23,700 nucleotides of DNA, taken from NCBI GenBank assembly GCA_002377585.1, contig DFQC01000039.1, forward strand, positions 1,504 to 25,203, in the 5' to 3' direction. How positions within the stretch are numbered: the stretch's first letter is position 1; each line of letters begins with the position of its first letter. The stretch is from Anaerolineales bacterium UBA3499 (lineage in GTDB: Bacteria > Chloroflexota > Anaerolineae > Anaerolineales > UBA11657). A program made the translations under genes and the position numbers. Positions 15,241 to 22,769 of this stretch are shown one piece after another. The notes beneath the pieces are model-generated. The model was not told where the DNA came from and did not search any database. It saw only the letters and a list, made by a program, of their open reading frames with translations.

Positions 15241-15246
15241 CAAACC

Positions 15247-16029
15247 ATGATAGGTCCTATACACGCACTCGAAACGACAATACAAACACTTCTCGAACAA
15301 AACCTAGTAGCTCTCTTGAGGCGTCATATTGATATACCAACACTAGCACTAGAGCTAGCCAAGACACTAGAACAATCATACTCTAGCCACTCAGATCAAT
15401 CAAAACGCCCAGTTGCTCCACACAACTACATACTAATAATACATCCCAAAACCATAGCTAAGATAAAATCCCAAACCCCTGACATAGAATCCATAGTAGC
15501 AACACAGATCCTCACGATAGTGAATATGCTAGAAATGCCGATTATTCAAACACCAACAATTCAAATAATTGCTGACGAAACAATTCAACAGGGATCAGTG
15601 AAGATATTACCTCAAACAGTTGACCCAAGTACCGCGGCAACTGTCCAAATGACTCCGCTCAATCTAAATTCCTTGACCTCCGCAGACACCATTATGGCCC
15701 ACATAATAGTCAACGGCGACTATTACCATCCACTATCCGAACCACTAGTTACGATAGGACGAAAACTTGATAACAATATAATACTTGAAGACCCTGACGT
15801 ATCCCGCTCCCATGCACAAGTGAGGATGCGTATGAACAAATGGGTATTATTCGACACTAATTCTCGATTAGGCACTCAAGTAAACAACAAGCCAATCAAA
15901 GAGCAAGTACTCCAAAACGGAGACGTTATATCTATAGGCTCCACCACATTGATTTTTGTTGAAAATGACATAGAGCAAACATCTGAAGTTACCTCCAGAA
16001 ACCAGCATGGCGGTACCATTCCAATCTAA
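15247..16029 (+). CDS. FhaA-type protein: DUF3662 domain plus FHA domain
   Basis: A 260-residue protein with the architecture of mycobacterial FhaA. The N-terminal DUF3662 domain spans about 1-125 (GPIHALETTIQTLLEQ at the start). A linker of about 25 residues follows, then a C-terminal FHA domain at about 150-245. The FHA phosphothreonine-binding residues are present: Gly171-Arg172 in TIGRKLDNNI and Ser-Arg-Ser-His 186-189 (VSRSHAQV), then LGTQVNN. In Actinobacteria and Chloroflexota such proteins bind Thr-phosphorylated partners of the Ser/Thr-kinase and cell-envelope machinery. Here no kinase, phosphatase or FtsW/PBP gene is next to it. The protein is unusually rich in Ile, Thr, Gln and Asn, matching the C-rich, G-poor coding strand. 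Confidence 0.87.
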   Translation: MIGPIHALETTIQTLLEQNLVALLRRHIDIPTLALELAKTLEQSYSSHSDQSKRPVAPHNYILIIHPKTIAKIKSQTPDIESIVATQILTIVNMLEMPIIQTPTIQIIADETIQQGSVKILPQTVDPSTAATVQMTPLNLNSLTSADTIMAHIIVNGDYYHPLSEPLVTIGRKLDNNIILEDPDVSRSHAQVRMRMNKWVLFDTNSRLGTQVNNKPIKEQVLQNGDVISIGSTTLIFVENDIEQTSEVTSRNQHGGTIPI

Positions 16030-16045
16030 TACAAACCAATAACTC

Positions 16046-16459
16046 GTGCCACTAGAAACCGCCTACCAATTACTCCAAACGCTAGCATTCATAATCCTCT
16101 ATGGATTCCTCATTGTAGTTCTTTGGATAATTTGGCAGGACATCAAGTCTACTCGCGAACTAATTGACTTATCTCAATCAGCCAAAAGCATTCTACTAGA
16201 TACGAACAATAATCTTTCCCACAATGTCTCTTCATTTACATCTATAGGCAGATCATCCAGCAACACAATAATACTTTATGACGCAACCGTATCGATGACA
16301 CATGCACTTATTACAAGGCGAGATGCCACATGGTGGCTAGAAGACCTTAAGTCTCGCAACCATACGTATCTCAACAGCCAGCAAGTAGAGGGCCCTACAG
16401 TGATATCAAGTGGCGACCTTATTACAATTGGTTCCTACAACTTTAGCTTTAAAGAGTAA
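16046..16459 (+). CDS. Membrane-anchored FHA-domain protein (FhaB-like)
   Basis: A 137-residue protein that starts at GTG 16046, 16 bases after the preceding FHA gene. Residues 10-30 form one transmembrane helix (FIILYGFLIVVLWIIW core). Residues 64-137 form an FHA domain with SIGRSSSNTIIL, then SMTHALI in place of the usual SRxHA, and GDLITIGSYNF. The second Ser/His motif is therefore changed (Met-Thr-His) but His is kept. The layout, a short membrane anchor and a cytoplasmic FHA domain next to FhaA, matches FhaB/FipA-type proteins. The partner kinase is not in the window. It converges on the pentapeptide-repeat gene across 61 bases with no clear terminator. Confidence 0.82.
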   Translation: MPLETAYQLLQTLAFIILYGFLIVVLWIIWQDIKSTRELIDLSQSAKSILLDTNNNLSHNVSSFTSIGRSSSNTIILYDATVSMTHALITRRDATWWLEDLKSRNHTYLNSQQVEGPTVISSGDLITIGSYNFSFKE

Positions 16460-16520
16460 CGATTCTGTCTATATAAGCAATTGCGCAACAGCATATTTCA
16501 AATACTAGATGGAACAATCA

Positions 16521-16889
16521 TTATCTATCTAATTTAGCGCCATATCCTTCGGGGTCAAAACCCAACGGCCATCTCGTAGACTTATCATAAGTTGCGCCCT
16601 TCATCACAATATCGCCTAAATTACTTCCTACAAGTGATGCTCCTCGCAAGTTCGCCTCACTAAGATCTGCCTGGTACAGATTAGTGTTGTTCAGATTTGC
16701 ATTCGATAAATCTGCCTTGAACATATTGGCCTTACACAAGTTTGCACCGGTAAAATTGACGCCCACCAATTTAGCATTTTCTAACTTGGCTGACAGCATA
16801 TTAGCACCATTCAAATATGCGCCATTAAGATTACATCCACTTAAATCTACCCCAACAAGGCTTGTGCCTATATTCGCCTGATCACTCAT
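16521..16889 (-). CDS. Pentapeptide-repeat protein
   Basis: This 122-residue protein is mostly A(D/N)LxX repeats from about residue 10 to 92, for example GANLCKANMFKADLSNANL, which fold as a right-handed quadrilateral beta-helix. About sixteen repeats can be counted. It is shorter than the Qnr/MfpA gyrase-protecting proteins (about 180-220 residues), and I see no sign of their N-terminal capping or loops, so a resistance role is not supported. The last 25 residues lose the repeat and are charged. It has a GGGTGAAAT ribosome-binding site before ATG 16889. It lies 62 bases after the first DinB-type gene on the same strand and may be the last gene of that operon. Function unknown. Confidence 0.85.
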   Translation of the reverse strand: MSDQANIGTSLVGVDLSGCNLNGAYLNGANMLSAKLENAKLVGVNFTGANLCKANMFKADLSNANLNNTNLYQADLSEANLRGASLVGSNLGDIVMKGATYDKSTRWPLGFDPEGYGAKLDR

Positions 16890-16951
16890 ATTTCACCCAT
16901 AATATACCTGTATATCAGTCACGCGCGCAAATAGCTACAGTCCAGCTTTTA

Positions 16952-17446
16952 CTATTTCCAACCTTTACCAAGTCTAACTAAAGCCAGTTCCCGTAGGGCA
17001 TTTAGTTCCCCAACGTGTATTGCTTCATGCGCTAACAAATGAGCTAAGTGCTCACCAATAGTATCTCCCTTACGTACATACAACTCACCTGGTGTAATCA
17101 TTGTAAAATCAAGATGATTATGTTCAAGCCACTCATTTAGTACACCATACCCACCATCTAAAACTTTAATTAGTCGACCAACATCCAAACATGAACTATC
17201 CTCGTATATAGGTTGCGAACCATACCCATACATAATCGAATCGCCACTACTCATGTAAGTGTTTTGACCGATAGCAGCGAGCATCGCATCACGATAAACG
17301 GCAATATGCCCCAATACCCAATTCATGCAATTACTACGTCCTGGCAATTGTAATACACTATCGGCATGCTCAAAGCCATCATATGATGCTTCAATTCCAC
17401 TTTGATTTCGCGCAAAGATTAAACTAAATATCTGTGATAGTTCCAT
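16952..17446 (-). CDS. DinB-fold putative metalloenzyme (paralog 1)
   Basis: A 164-residue DinB/YfiT-like four-helix protein. The three metal-binding histidines expected for the fold are present: His47 in NWVLGHIA, and His140 and His144 in HEAIHVGEL. The segment LQLPGRSNCMNWVLGHIAVYRDAML (split as two motifs, 32-40 and 41-56) is nearly identical in four genes of this window. Known members of the fold include thiol transferases (mycothiol, bacillithiol, glutathione), but many are uncharacterised. It is third in a run of three paralogs, 30 bases after paralog 2. Start ATG 17446 has no clear ribosome-binding site, so translation may be coupled to the preceding gene. Confidence 0.85.
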   Translation of the reverse strand: MELSQIFSLIFARNQSGIEASYDGFEHADSVLQLPGRSNCMNWVLGHIAVYRDAMLAAIGQNTYMSSGDSIMYGYGSQPIYEDSSCLDVGRLIKVLDGGYGVLNEWLEHNHLDFTMITPGELYVRKGDTIGEHLAHLLAHEAIHVGELNALRELALVRLGKGWK

Positions 17447-17476
17447 ATTACAATTACCAACATTTTGTTACGCAAT

Positions 17477-17977
17477 TTACTTCATTCGCATTTGTAGAGC
17501 CAGCTCACGCAGTGGATTTAATTCTCCTACGTGAATTGACTCGTGGCCGATATTTTGAGCATAGTGCTCTATCAATGTACTACATACTCCTGAATACCCA
17601 ATATTGTCTTTTATGTCTCCGACGGGTTTCTGATGCAGACCATTCCTTTCGGTTTCAATCCAAAATATCAAGTCAGCGAAGGTAAGGACAAGCAATTCTG
17701 ACAATCGTGTACTGTCAACGCAAATATCACCAGCCTTTATAGGAGCAGATCCACCAGCATACACTTGCACCTCATCAGGTCGCATATAAGATCGAAGACC
17801 GCTATCAACTAGCATTCCATCTCGATAGGAAGCAATATGACCTAGTATCCAATTCATACAATTGCCCTGCCCGGGTAATTGCAAAAACATTTCAGAATGA
17901 CTCAATCCTTCGATTGCCTTCAGCAACGACTCCTGATTACGGCGCAATATTGTTGCAAATATATCGTTCTGTTTCAT
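17477..17977 (-). CDS. DinB-fold putative metalloenzyme (paralog 2)
   Basis: A 166-residue relative of the previous gene with the same marks: LQLPGQGNC at 32-40, NWILGHIASYRDGML around 42-56 with His47, and HESIHVGEL with His145 and His149. The middle third (about residues 60-130) differs strongly between the paralogs, and this is where the substrate-facing helices of the DinB fold usually vary. It starts 32 bases after paralog 3 ends, and I see no good ribosome-binding site on the coding strand there. It is most likely translated from a shared message with its neighbours. Substrate is unknown. Confidence 0.85.
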   Translation of the reverse strand: MKQNDIFATILRRNQESLLKAIEGLSHSEMFLQLPGQGNCMNWILGHIASYRDGMLVDSGLRSYMRPDEVQVYAGGSAPIKAGDICVDSTRLSELLVLTFADLIFWIETERNGLHQKPVGDIKDNIGYSGVCSTLIEHYAQNIGHESIHVGELNPLRELALQMRMK

Positions 17978-18009
17978 TTTGTAAAAGGAGATCTTTAACA
18001 GTCTAGACG

Positions 18010-18513
18010 TTATTTATCAGCCATGCTTACTTTGGCAAGTTCGTGCAGCGCACTAAGTTCACCAACATGGACGGATTCATGGCCAGTCATTTGCGCTAAG
18101 TGCTCTACAACAGATCCCCAGTATCCTCCATACCCTTTTTTGAACGGCATATCACTTCGAGTTTCCTTATTCAAATCTTTTGGATCGCTCTTCAGCCAAC
18201 CATACAATCCGTCAAATGTCAGCTTCTGTAGTTCCACTAGCCGACTAAACTCAACGCACGGACTATCATTTGTAATTGGTGATGACCCTGATCCATAGAG
18301 CGATGTTTCCTCTTCACTCATATATTCCTCAATTCCAATATCGGCTAACATCCCATCACGATATGTTGCAATATGACCCAACACCCAATTCATGCAGTTA
18401 CTGTCTCCAGGCAACTGCAGGAGTCCTTCCGCATGCGACAGACCTTCCACTGCATTCATGATAGCGCCTTGATTCCGTTTAAATATAATGGCAAACACTT
18501 CAGTTCTGTTCAT
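18010..18513 (-). CDS. DinB-fold putative metalloenzyme (paralog 3, first of the operon)
   Basis: A 167-residue DinB-fold protein with LQLPGDSNC at 32-40, His47 in NWVLGHIATYRDGML, and HESVHVGEL with His145 and His149. It is the upstream member of the run 18513-16521 and has the best signals: a strong AAAGGAG ribosome-binding site six bases before ATG 18513, and a TATAAT hexamer further upstream. This suggests the operon starts here and continues through paralogs 2 and 1, possibly to the pentapeptide-repeat gene. Function is not known; a metal-dependent transferase or hydrolase role is an inference from the family. Confidence 0.86.
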   Translation of the reverse strand: MNRTEVFAIIFKRNQGAIMNAVEGLSHAEGLLQLPGDSNCMNWVLGHIATYRDGMLADIGIEEYMSEEETSLYGSGSSPITNDSPCVEFSRLVELQKLTFDGLYGWLKSDPKDLNKETRSDMPFKKGYGGYWGSVVEHLAQMTGHESVHVGELSALHELAKVSMADK

Positions 18514-18581
18514 ATTAGCTCCTTTTGATGCAATCTAAATCAGCATCAGAATACATTCCTTAAGACGCAGACTCAATCCAA

Positions 18582-18587
18582 ATTATA
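18582..18587 (-). promoter_or_regulatory. -10 element for the DinB-type operon
   Basis: On the minus strand GGGTATAATTT contains a perfect TATAAT 68 bases before the paralog 3 start. A TTGTGC hexamer lies 19 bases further upstream as a poor -35. Predicted start of transcription is about 18575. The surrounding 149-base gap (18514-18662) holds no gene. Confidence 0.4.
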
Positions 18588-18662
18588 CCCTTTCACTAAT
18601 TTCATTGCACAAGCATGTCTCTATTTAGCACAGCAAACTGAAATCAATAACGATCGCCAACA

Positions 18663-20066
18663 TCAAAGGTCAGGTTTTACCCAACCACCTACGGCCTCAA
18701 GCATCTTCAATACAGATATAACAGATTTCTCTTGCCAAGGTCCGGCAGCAACCTGTACGCCTATAGGTAGTCCCTCATTAGAACTACCAGCGCGCACAGT
18801 GCCACATGGCCAACCTAAAAGATTGAAAGTCATCATATAACTAAACATCTCAGCGAATCCTGGATACTGTTGGCCTGTGTACGACCCTCCATGACGCATT
18901 GCTGTTTGCGTACTTACAGGACATATGATTGCGTCATACTCGTGCACAAATTTATTCATCTCGTTGATGAATAAATCCCATTCATTAACGAGCTCAGACA
19001 CACCCTTAGCATCTCGCAGTCCTGCTGACTGATGGTCAAGACTAATCGTAGTATAGCGATGCATTTTCTGCGTACCCCAGTTTTCTAGCAGGCCTCTCGC
19101 TCCTATTCCACCATCACAACTCATTAGTCGATAGTATATTTCATGTGACTTCCCAATTGCAGGAGGTTTATGGTGAACCATATTAGCCCCAGCCGCAGCG
19201 AGCTCATCCACACATACTTGAACAACGTCAACCACCTCATTGTCTGGACAAACAATATCGTTATTCATGAAATACGCAATCCGCATTTGACTGACTGAAA
19301 CTTCCTGGTCAAAGTCGAGAGGCATCAATTCTGTCGTAGGATCTTGATCGTCATGGCCACAAATCAAATTAAGACACAGAGTTATATCCTCAACATACCG
19401 CGCCATAACACTTATTTGCCACAATGAATTCAACATTCCTCCAGGTGGCGGCACATGTCCACTTTTCGGGGTGCGTCCAGTAGTCGGCTTAAATCCTGCT
19501 AGTCCGCAGCAATGTGCCGGCCATCGAGCACTACCACCTCCATCCGTACATATACCGACAGGGGATCCACCCGATGCAACAATGGACGCCTCGCCTCCGC
19601 TACTTCCACCGCTCGTTCGAGTCAAGTCATACGGATTATTCGTCCTTCCATACACCAGATTATCAGTTTCATATCCCATTCCTAGCTCAGGCACATTAGT
19701 CTTGCCAATCAATATCCCGCCAGCCATTTTTAATCTAGAAACTACAATGGCATCTTCCACTGGAATATTGCTTCGAAGCCCATCAGTGCCGCAAGCACAT
19801 ATCATCCCTTCCGTACCGATATTGTCTTTTACTGTAAAAGGAACGCCATGCAGAGGGCCAACCGAATTGCCAGATCTTAACTGTCTATCAGCATGGATAG
19901 ACAGTTCTACAGCCTTATCCCGGTCAGTTTGCACAATTGCATTTATGCTTGGGTTTACTTCGTCTATTCGCTCAAAGTGCGCCTCAACCACCTCTTGAGA
20001 TGTCACTTGACCATTTTTTATTGATTCTGCAATAGATTTTGCCGACTCGAAACAAATATTATTCAT
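18663..20066 (-). CDS. Amidase-signature family hydrolase
   Basis: A 467-residue amidase-signature (AS) enzyme. The Ser-cisSer-Lys triad is visible: Lys80 in FTVKDNIG, cis-Ser at 155/156 in TSGGSSGGEAS, and the nucleophile Ser179 in DGGGSARWPA. The AS core covers about residues 65-200. Length and layout are like GatA and bacterial amidases, but no gatB or gatC is adjacent and the C-terminal half diverges, so a stand-alone amidase (acylamide, carbamoyl or 6-aminohexanoate-type substrates) is more likely than the tRNA amidotransferase. No signal peptide is seen. ATG at 20066 fits the usual N-terminal helix. The gene appears monocistronic, with an extended -10 upstream. Confidence 0.9.
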   Translation of the reverse strand: MNNICFESAKSIAESIKNGQVTSQEVVEAHFERIDEVNPSINAIVQTDRDKAVELSIHADRQLRSGNSVGPLHGVPFTVKDNIGTEGMICACGTDGLRSNIPVEDAIVVSRLKMAGGILIGKTNVPELGMGYETDNLVYGRTNNPYDLTRTSGGSSGGEASIVASGGSPVGICTDGGGSARWPAHCCGLAGFKPTTGRTPKSGHVPPPGGMLNSLWQISVMARYVEDITLCLNLICGHDDQDPTTELMPLDFDQEVSVSQMRIAYFMNNDIVCPDNEVVDVVQVCVDELAAAGANMVHHKPPAIGKSHEIYYRLMSCDGGIGARGLLENWGTQKMHRYTTISLDHQSAGLRDAKGVSELVNEWDLFINEMNKFVHEYDAIICPVSTQTAMRHGGSYTGQQYPGFAEMFSYMMTFNLLGWPCGTVRAGSSNEGLPIGVQVAAGPWQEKSVISVLKMLEAVGGWVKPDL

Positions 20067-20110
20067 GTTTAATCAGAACAGTAAACCAAGACTTCCGCAC
20101 AACATAAATT

Positions 20111-20119
20111 ATTTTAGCA
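20111..20119 (-). promoter_or_regulatory. Extended -10 element for the amidase gene
   Basis: The minus strand reads TGC-TAAAAT, an extended -10, 45 bases before the amidase start. I see no matching -35. It lies in the 191-base divergent gap 20067-20257, which carries no gene but has promoters pointing both ways. Confidence 0.35.
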
Positions 20120-20206
20120 TATCAATTAATTCCAGACTGAGTTAACCAACCAATCGATTTGGACTCCTACAAATTCAATTTCACACATGGCACCTACGTC
20201 TAATAT

Positions 20207-20215
20207 TGCTATAAT
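20207..20215 (+). promoter_or_regulatory. Extended -10 promoter for the ABM-like gene
   Basis: TGC-TATAAT is a perfect extended -10 element. Transcription would start near 20222, leaving a 36-base leader that ends with a strong AAGGAGAT ribosome-binding site before ATG 20258. No consensus -35 is seen at normal spacing. Confidence 0.55.
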
Positions 20216-20257
20216 AGAAAATCGAAATCCACCACACCAACCACAAGGAGATAAGAA

Positions 20258-20542
20258 ATGTATGGATCTATATTCAACCTAAAAATCAAACCTGGTCATC
20301 AAAAAGACGTTTTAGACTCATTAAGTGACGAGACTCCTCCCGGAGCAGTAGCATGGTACGTTATGGAACCAGATGACACATCAAAAGACCTAATTGGAGT
20401 TGCAATATTTGAAAGTAAAGAAGCATATCAAGCAAACGCTGAAAGCCCGGAACAACACGAACGGTTCATGAAGGTCATGGCATATTTAGAAGAGGAACCA
20501 CAGTGGACTGACGGAAAATATATCGTTTCTCAAGTAGTCTAG
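20258..20542 (+). CDS. Small dimeric alpha/beta-barrel protein (ABM/quinol monooxygenase-like)
   Basis: A 94-residue protein predicted to have the ferredoxin-like fold of the ABM/Dabb superfamily: a first strand YGSIFNLKIKPG, helix GHQKDVLDSL, strands AVAWYVMEPD and DLIGVAIFE, helix SKEAYQANAESPEQHERFMK, and a final strand. The 'SKEAYQANAESPEQHERF' pattern is common in antibiotic-biosynthesis monooxygenase-like proteins. Such proteins either carry out cofactor-free oxygenation or have no known activity. Start is secure, with AAGGAGAT seven bases upstream and a strong promoter. It converges with the fourth DinB gene across 32 bases. Function is uncertain. Confidence 0.75.
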   Translation: MYGSIFNLKIKPGHQKDVLDSLSDETPPGAVAWYVMEPDDTSKDLIGVAIFESKEAYQANAESPEQHERFMKVMAYLEEEPQWTDGKYIVSQVV

Positions 20543-20574
20543 CTTACGATAACTTTAGAATCTATCTACATGCT

Positions 20575-21078
20575 CTAACCGACTGGCAACTTGGAGCTCT
20601 GTACTTCAGCCAATTCACCTAGAGCGTGTAGCTCTCCTACATGATTGCATTCATGCCAACATAGGAATCCTAAATTCTCTATTATCGAAGGTCCATAATC
20701 GGGATGTAAATCAATGTATTTAGGCGGAGTTTCAAGCATATTGTCAGGGTCCGCCAACAACCAGTCGCTAACTATCTGATAACTTTCATTTAGCCTATCT
20801 ATCAACACCGATAATTCAACACAGGTACTATTTGCAGTTATAGGTTGCGAACCATAGGAATATGGTCGTCTTTGTTCTTCTGTCAGTAACGGCGCTTGAC
20901 TATTGCAAGCTAACATAGCATCCCTATAAACAGCAATATGACCCAGAACCCAATTCATACAATTGCTTTCCCCCGGCAATTGAAGCAAACTCATGTTGTG
21001 GGCTAAACCTGACGCAGACTTTTCAATAAACTTTTGATTGCGCCTTATCATTGAATGTAAAACAACTGCATTGTTCAT
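20575..21078 (-). CDS. DinB-fold putative metalloenzyme (paralog 4, detached from the others)
   Basis: A 167-residue member of the same family as the three genes at 16952-18513. LQLPGESNC is at 32-40, His47 lies in NWVLGHIAVYRDAML, and HECNHVGELHAL carries His142 and His146. The residue after the glutamate is Cys here (HECNH). It shares YSYGSQPI/CVEL-like features in the middle with paralog 1 (YGYGSQPI), so those two may be closest. It is separated from the other copies by the amidase and the ABM-like gene, which face both ways, so it is transcribed on its own. A GAGGAAAT ribosome-binding site precedes ATG 21078, just after a hairpin. Confidence 0.85.
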   Translation of the reverse strand: MNNAVVLHSMIRRNQKFIEKSASGLAHNMSLLQLPGESNCMNWVLGHIAVYRDAMLACNSQAPLLTEEQRRPYSYGSQPITANSTCVELSVLIDRLNESYQIVSDWLLADPDNMLETPPKYIDLHPDYGPSIIENLGFLCWHECNHVGELHALGELAEVQSSKLPVG

Positions 21079-21091
21079 AATATTTCCTCAG

Positions 21092-21119
21092 CGGTGTGGT
21101 GTTTTCTTTAACTACACCG
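21092..21119 (-). other. Hairpin in the leader of the fourth DinB-type gene
   Basis: CGGTGTGGT and ACTACACCG form a nine-pair stem (one G-U pair) around a ten-base loop. On the minus strand it ends a few bases before the GAGGA ribosome-binding site at the start of the gene at 21078, and 44 bases after the stop of the scramblase-like gene. No U-tract follows on either strand, so it is a poor terminator; it may be an RNA-stability or translational element. Confidence 0.4.
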
Positions 21120-21162
21120 ATCATACATCAGGTCCTATATATCACCTATGTTTTGCTATCGA

Positions 21163-21771
21163 CTAACGTTGGCCTCTACTCTCAAAGTAGATAAAATCAA
21201 TTAAAAACACAGCTCCAAGCAACACACACTTGACCACGGCGTCACAGTCGGCAGGCCAAGTAACTCCAAAATCATCTGCATTACTAATGGCTTCTTTGAT
21301 CAAACCGCCCCATTTTTTTGTGATTTTGCCTTGTTCTTCGCCCTTACCATTCTTTATGTAGAACGTCCACGGGCTTAGCAAAGGACTCTCTATGTAATAT
21401 TTCTCCTGCGTTACAGTACAATTCACTACATATATTCTGTTCAACCAGCTGAATTGCCGTTCAACTACACCAAGTAACTGCCCTTGCCCGTCTACAACCT
21501 CCACTTGATGAAAGTACCACCTAAACGGCCGTGTTATCTGAAGTGACATTACATCGCTACCATCCGGAAATATTCGAATTACAAATGGCCGGAAAGCCCT
21601 CAAGAAGATACGCATCATTGTAGATCCTGACGCTTCGGCTGCCACATAAAGTTTCTGACCATGCATATCTTCTATCGAATATGCATTCTTTGTTTCAAAG
21701 CCGGTGATAATCTCTGTCAATTCCTTGCGTTGCCGCACAACGAGATTGCCAATGGATTTTAGATTATCCAT
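21163..21771 (-). CDS. Phospholipid scramblase/LURP-one superfamily protein
   Basis: A 202-residue protein matching the scramblase fold over its whole length: an N-terminal NAYSIEDMHGQKLYVAAE strand pair, RPFVIRIFPDG followed by LQITRPFRWYF, YIESPLLSPWTFYI, then GKITKKWGGLIKEAISNADDFGVTWPAD, and a C-terminal hydrophobic segment (about 177-196, VVKCVLLGAVFLIDFIYFE) ending at the membrane-like helix. This ordered set of motifs is characteristic of eukaryotic PLSCR proteins and their bacterial homologs. Eukaryotic PLSCRs bind lipids and calcium; the role of bacterial members is not established. ATG 21771 has a near-perfect AGGAGGT ribosome-binding site. No partner gene identifies its role. Confidence 0.85.
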   Translation of the reverse strand: MDNLKSIGNLVVRQRKELTEIITGFETKNAYSIEDMHGQKLYVAAEASGSTMMRIFLRAFRPFVIRIFPDGSDVMSLQITRPFRWYFHQVEVVDGQGQLLGVVERQFSWLNRIYVVNCTVTQEKYYIESPLLSPWTFYIKNGKGEEQGKITKKWGGLIKEAISNADDFGVTWPADCDAVVKCVLLGAVFLIDFIYFESRGQR

Positions 21772-21828
21772 GCATACCTCCTAAATTAGCACATCACTGC
21801 CTTATAGAAATTATTATTAATATCACTA

Positions 21829-22677
21829 TCACCTTCCAGGCCTTTTGAGCCTATGTTCTTGCACAAGACTAGCATACATCTCTGGTCTACGATCGGCAAT
21901 TCTGTCTGTCATATGCTCGCGACCACCATGCATTCGGAGTTTCTTTCTCGCAACACCTGGATCTACATCAGCATAGATGATTGTTTCCTCGTCTTTCCCT
22001 GCAAGCGCCATCACATCACCATTAGGAGCGCAAATACTGCTTGTCCCAATAAATTCATTGCCATTCTCAACACCTACTCTATTAACTGCGATGTAATATA
22101 CGCCATTTTCTAGCGCTCTTGTTCTAATTACATGTTCGGCTATACACTTCGCTGGGGGAGGCCAATTTGTAGACAGTATAATCAGTTCGGCGCCAAGCAA
22201 AGATAGCACTCGCGCTGATTCAGGGAATCCAGAATCGTAGCAAATATTCAAGCCAACACTAACTCCTTTCACATCATTCACAGCAAATCCAGTATCACCA
22301 AATGTGGAAAACCGATCCACCCCCAGATATGGCAAATGTACTTTTCGATAGGATCCCACAACGCCCTCAGCACCTATAAGTACTAAAGCATTGTAAACAC
22401 CATTGTCTGGAGCATTCTCTAGCATCCCGGCCGCTATATATCCTCCATGTTTCGCACACATATCTTGCATGCGCCTAGTAGCATTACCCGGTATATCCTC
22501 TGCATATTTAGTTGCCTCTTCGAGGCTATCAAAACAATAGCCAGTTACTGCACATTCAGGAAACACTACGATATCTGCTTGATTGCTTCGAGCTTGCTGA
22601 AACCATTGCTCCATACGATCAAGATTCCCGACAACATCGCCTATCTTTATATCATTTTGTACGCCCGCAATTCTCAT
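21829..22677 (-). CDS. Carbon-nitrogen hydrolase (nitrilase superfamily)
   Basis: From ATG 22677 this 282-residue protein shows the Glu-Lys-Cys triad of the nitrilase superfamily: Glu41 in VVFPECAVTGY, Lys112 in YRKVHLP, and Cys146 in GLNICYDSGFPE. The context fits the amidase branches (omega-amidase, N-carbamoyl or aliphatic amidase types) rather than true nitrilases. The frame continues seven codons to a TTG at 22698, but GAGGTGAAT lies a few bases before the ATG, and MRIAGVQND is a standard N-terminus for the family. It is 57 bases upstream of the scramblase gene on the same strand. Substrate is unknown. Confidence 0.92.
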   Translation of the reverse strand: MRIAGVQNDIKIGDVVGNLDRMEQWFQQARSNQADIVVFPECAVTGYCFDSLEEATKYAEDIPGNATRRMQDMCAKHGGYIAAGMLENAPDNGVYNALVLIGAEGVVGSYRKVHLPYLGVDRFSTFGDTGFAVNDVKGVSVGLNICYDSGFPESARVLSLLGAELIILSTNWPPPAKCIAEHVIRTRALENGVYYIAVNRVGVENGNEFIGTSSICAPNGDVMALAGKDEETIIYADVDPGVARKKLRMHGGREHMTDRIADRRPEMYASLVQEHRLKRPGR

Positions 22678-22769
22678 AATATTCACCTCGGCAAACAATT
22701 ATCCTGTTCCACTCCGCACCAATGCAACATCGAAGCGCAGATTTAAGCGTCAGGCATTTTTAGATTCTG

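Noticed and set aside
16521..16889. Qnr-like quinolone-resistance protein
   Set aside because: The repeat protein is only 122 residues and lacks the length and loops of Qnr; no resistance context.
17984..17993. AAAAGGAGAT ribosome-binding-like motif on the plus strand in the DinB cluster
   Set aside because: No start codon with a sensible frame follows on that strand; the genes here are on the minus strand.
19471..19998. Open frame of 175 codons on the plus strand inside the amidase gene
   Set aside because: It lies antisense to a conserved amidase core (triad region), has no ribosome-binding site and resembles no family; Ser/Pro-rich composition is typical of a shadow frame.
18663..20066. 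GatA subunit of tRNA amidotransferase
   Set aside because: No gatB or gatC nearby and a divergent C-terminal half; a stand-alone amidase fits better.
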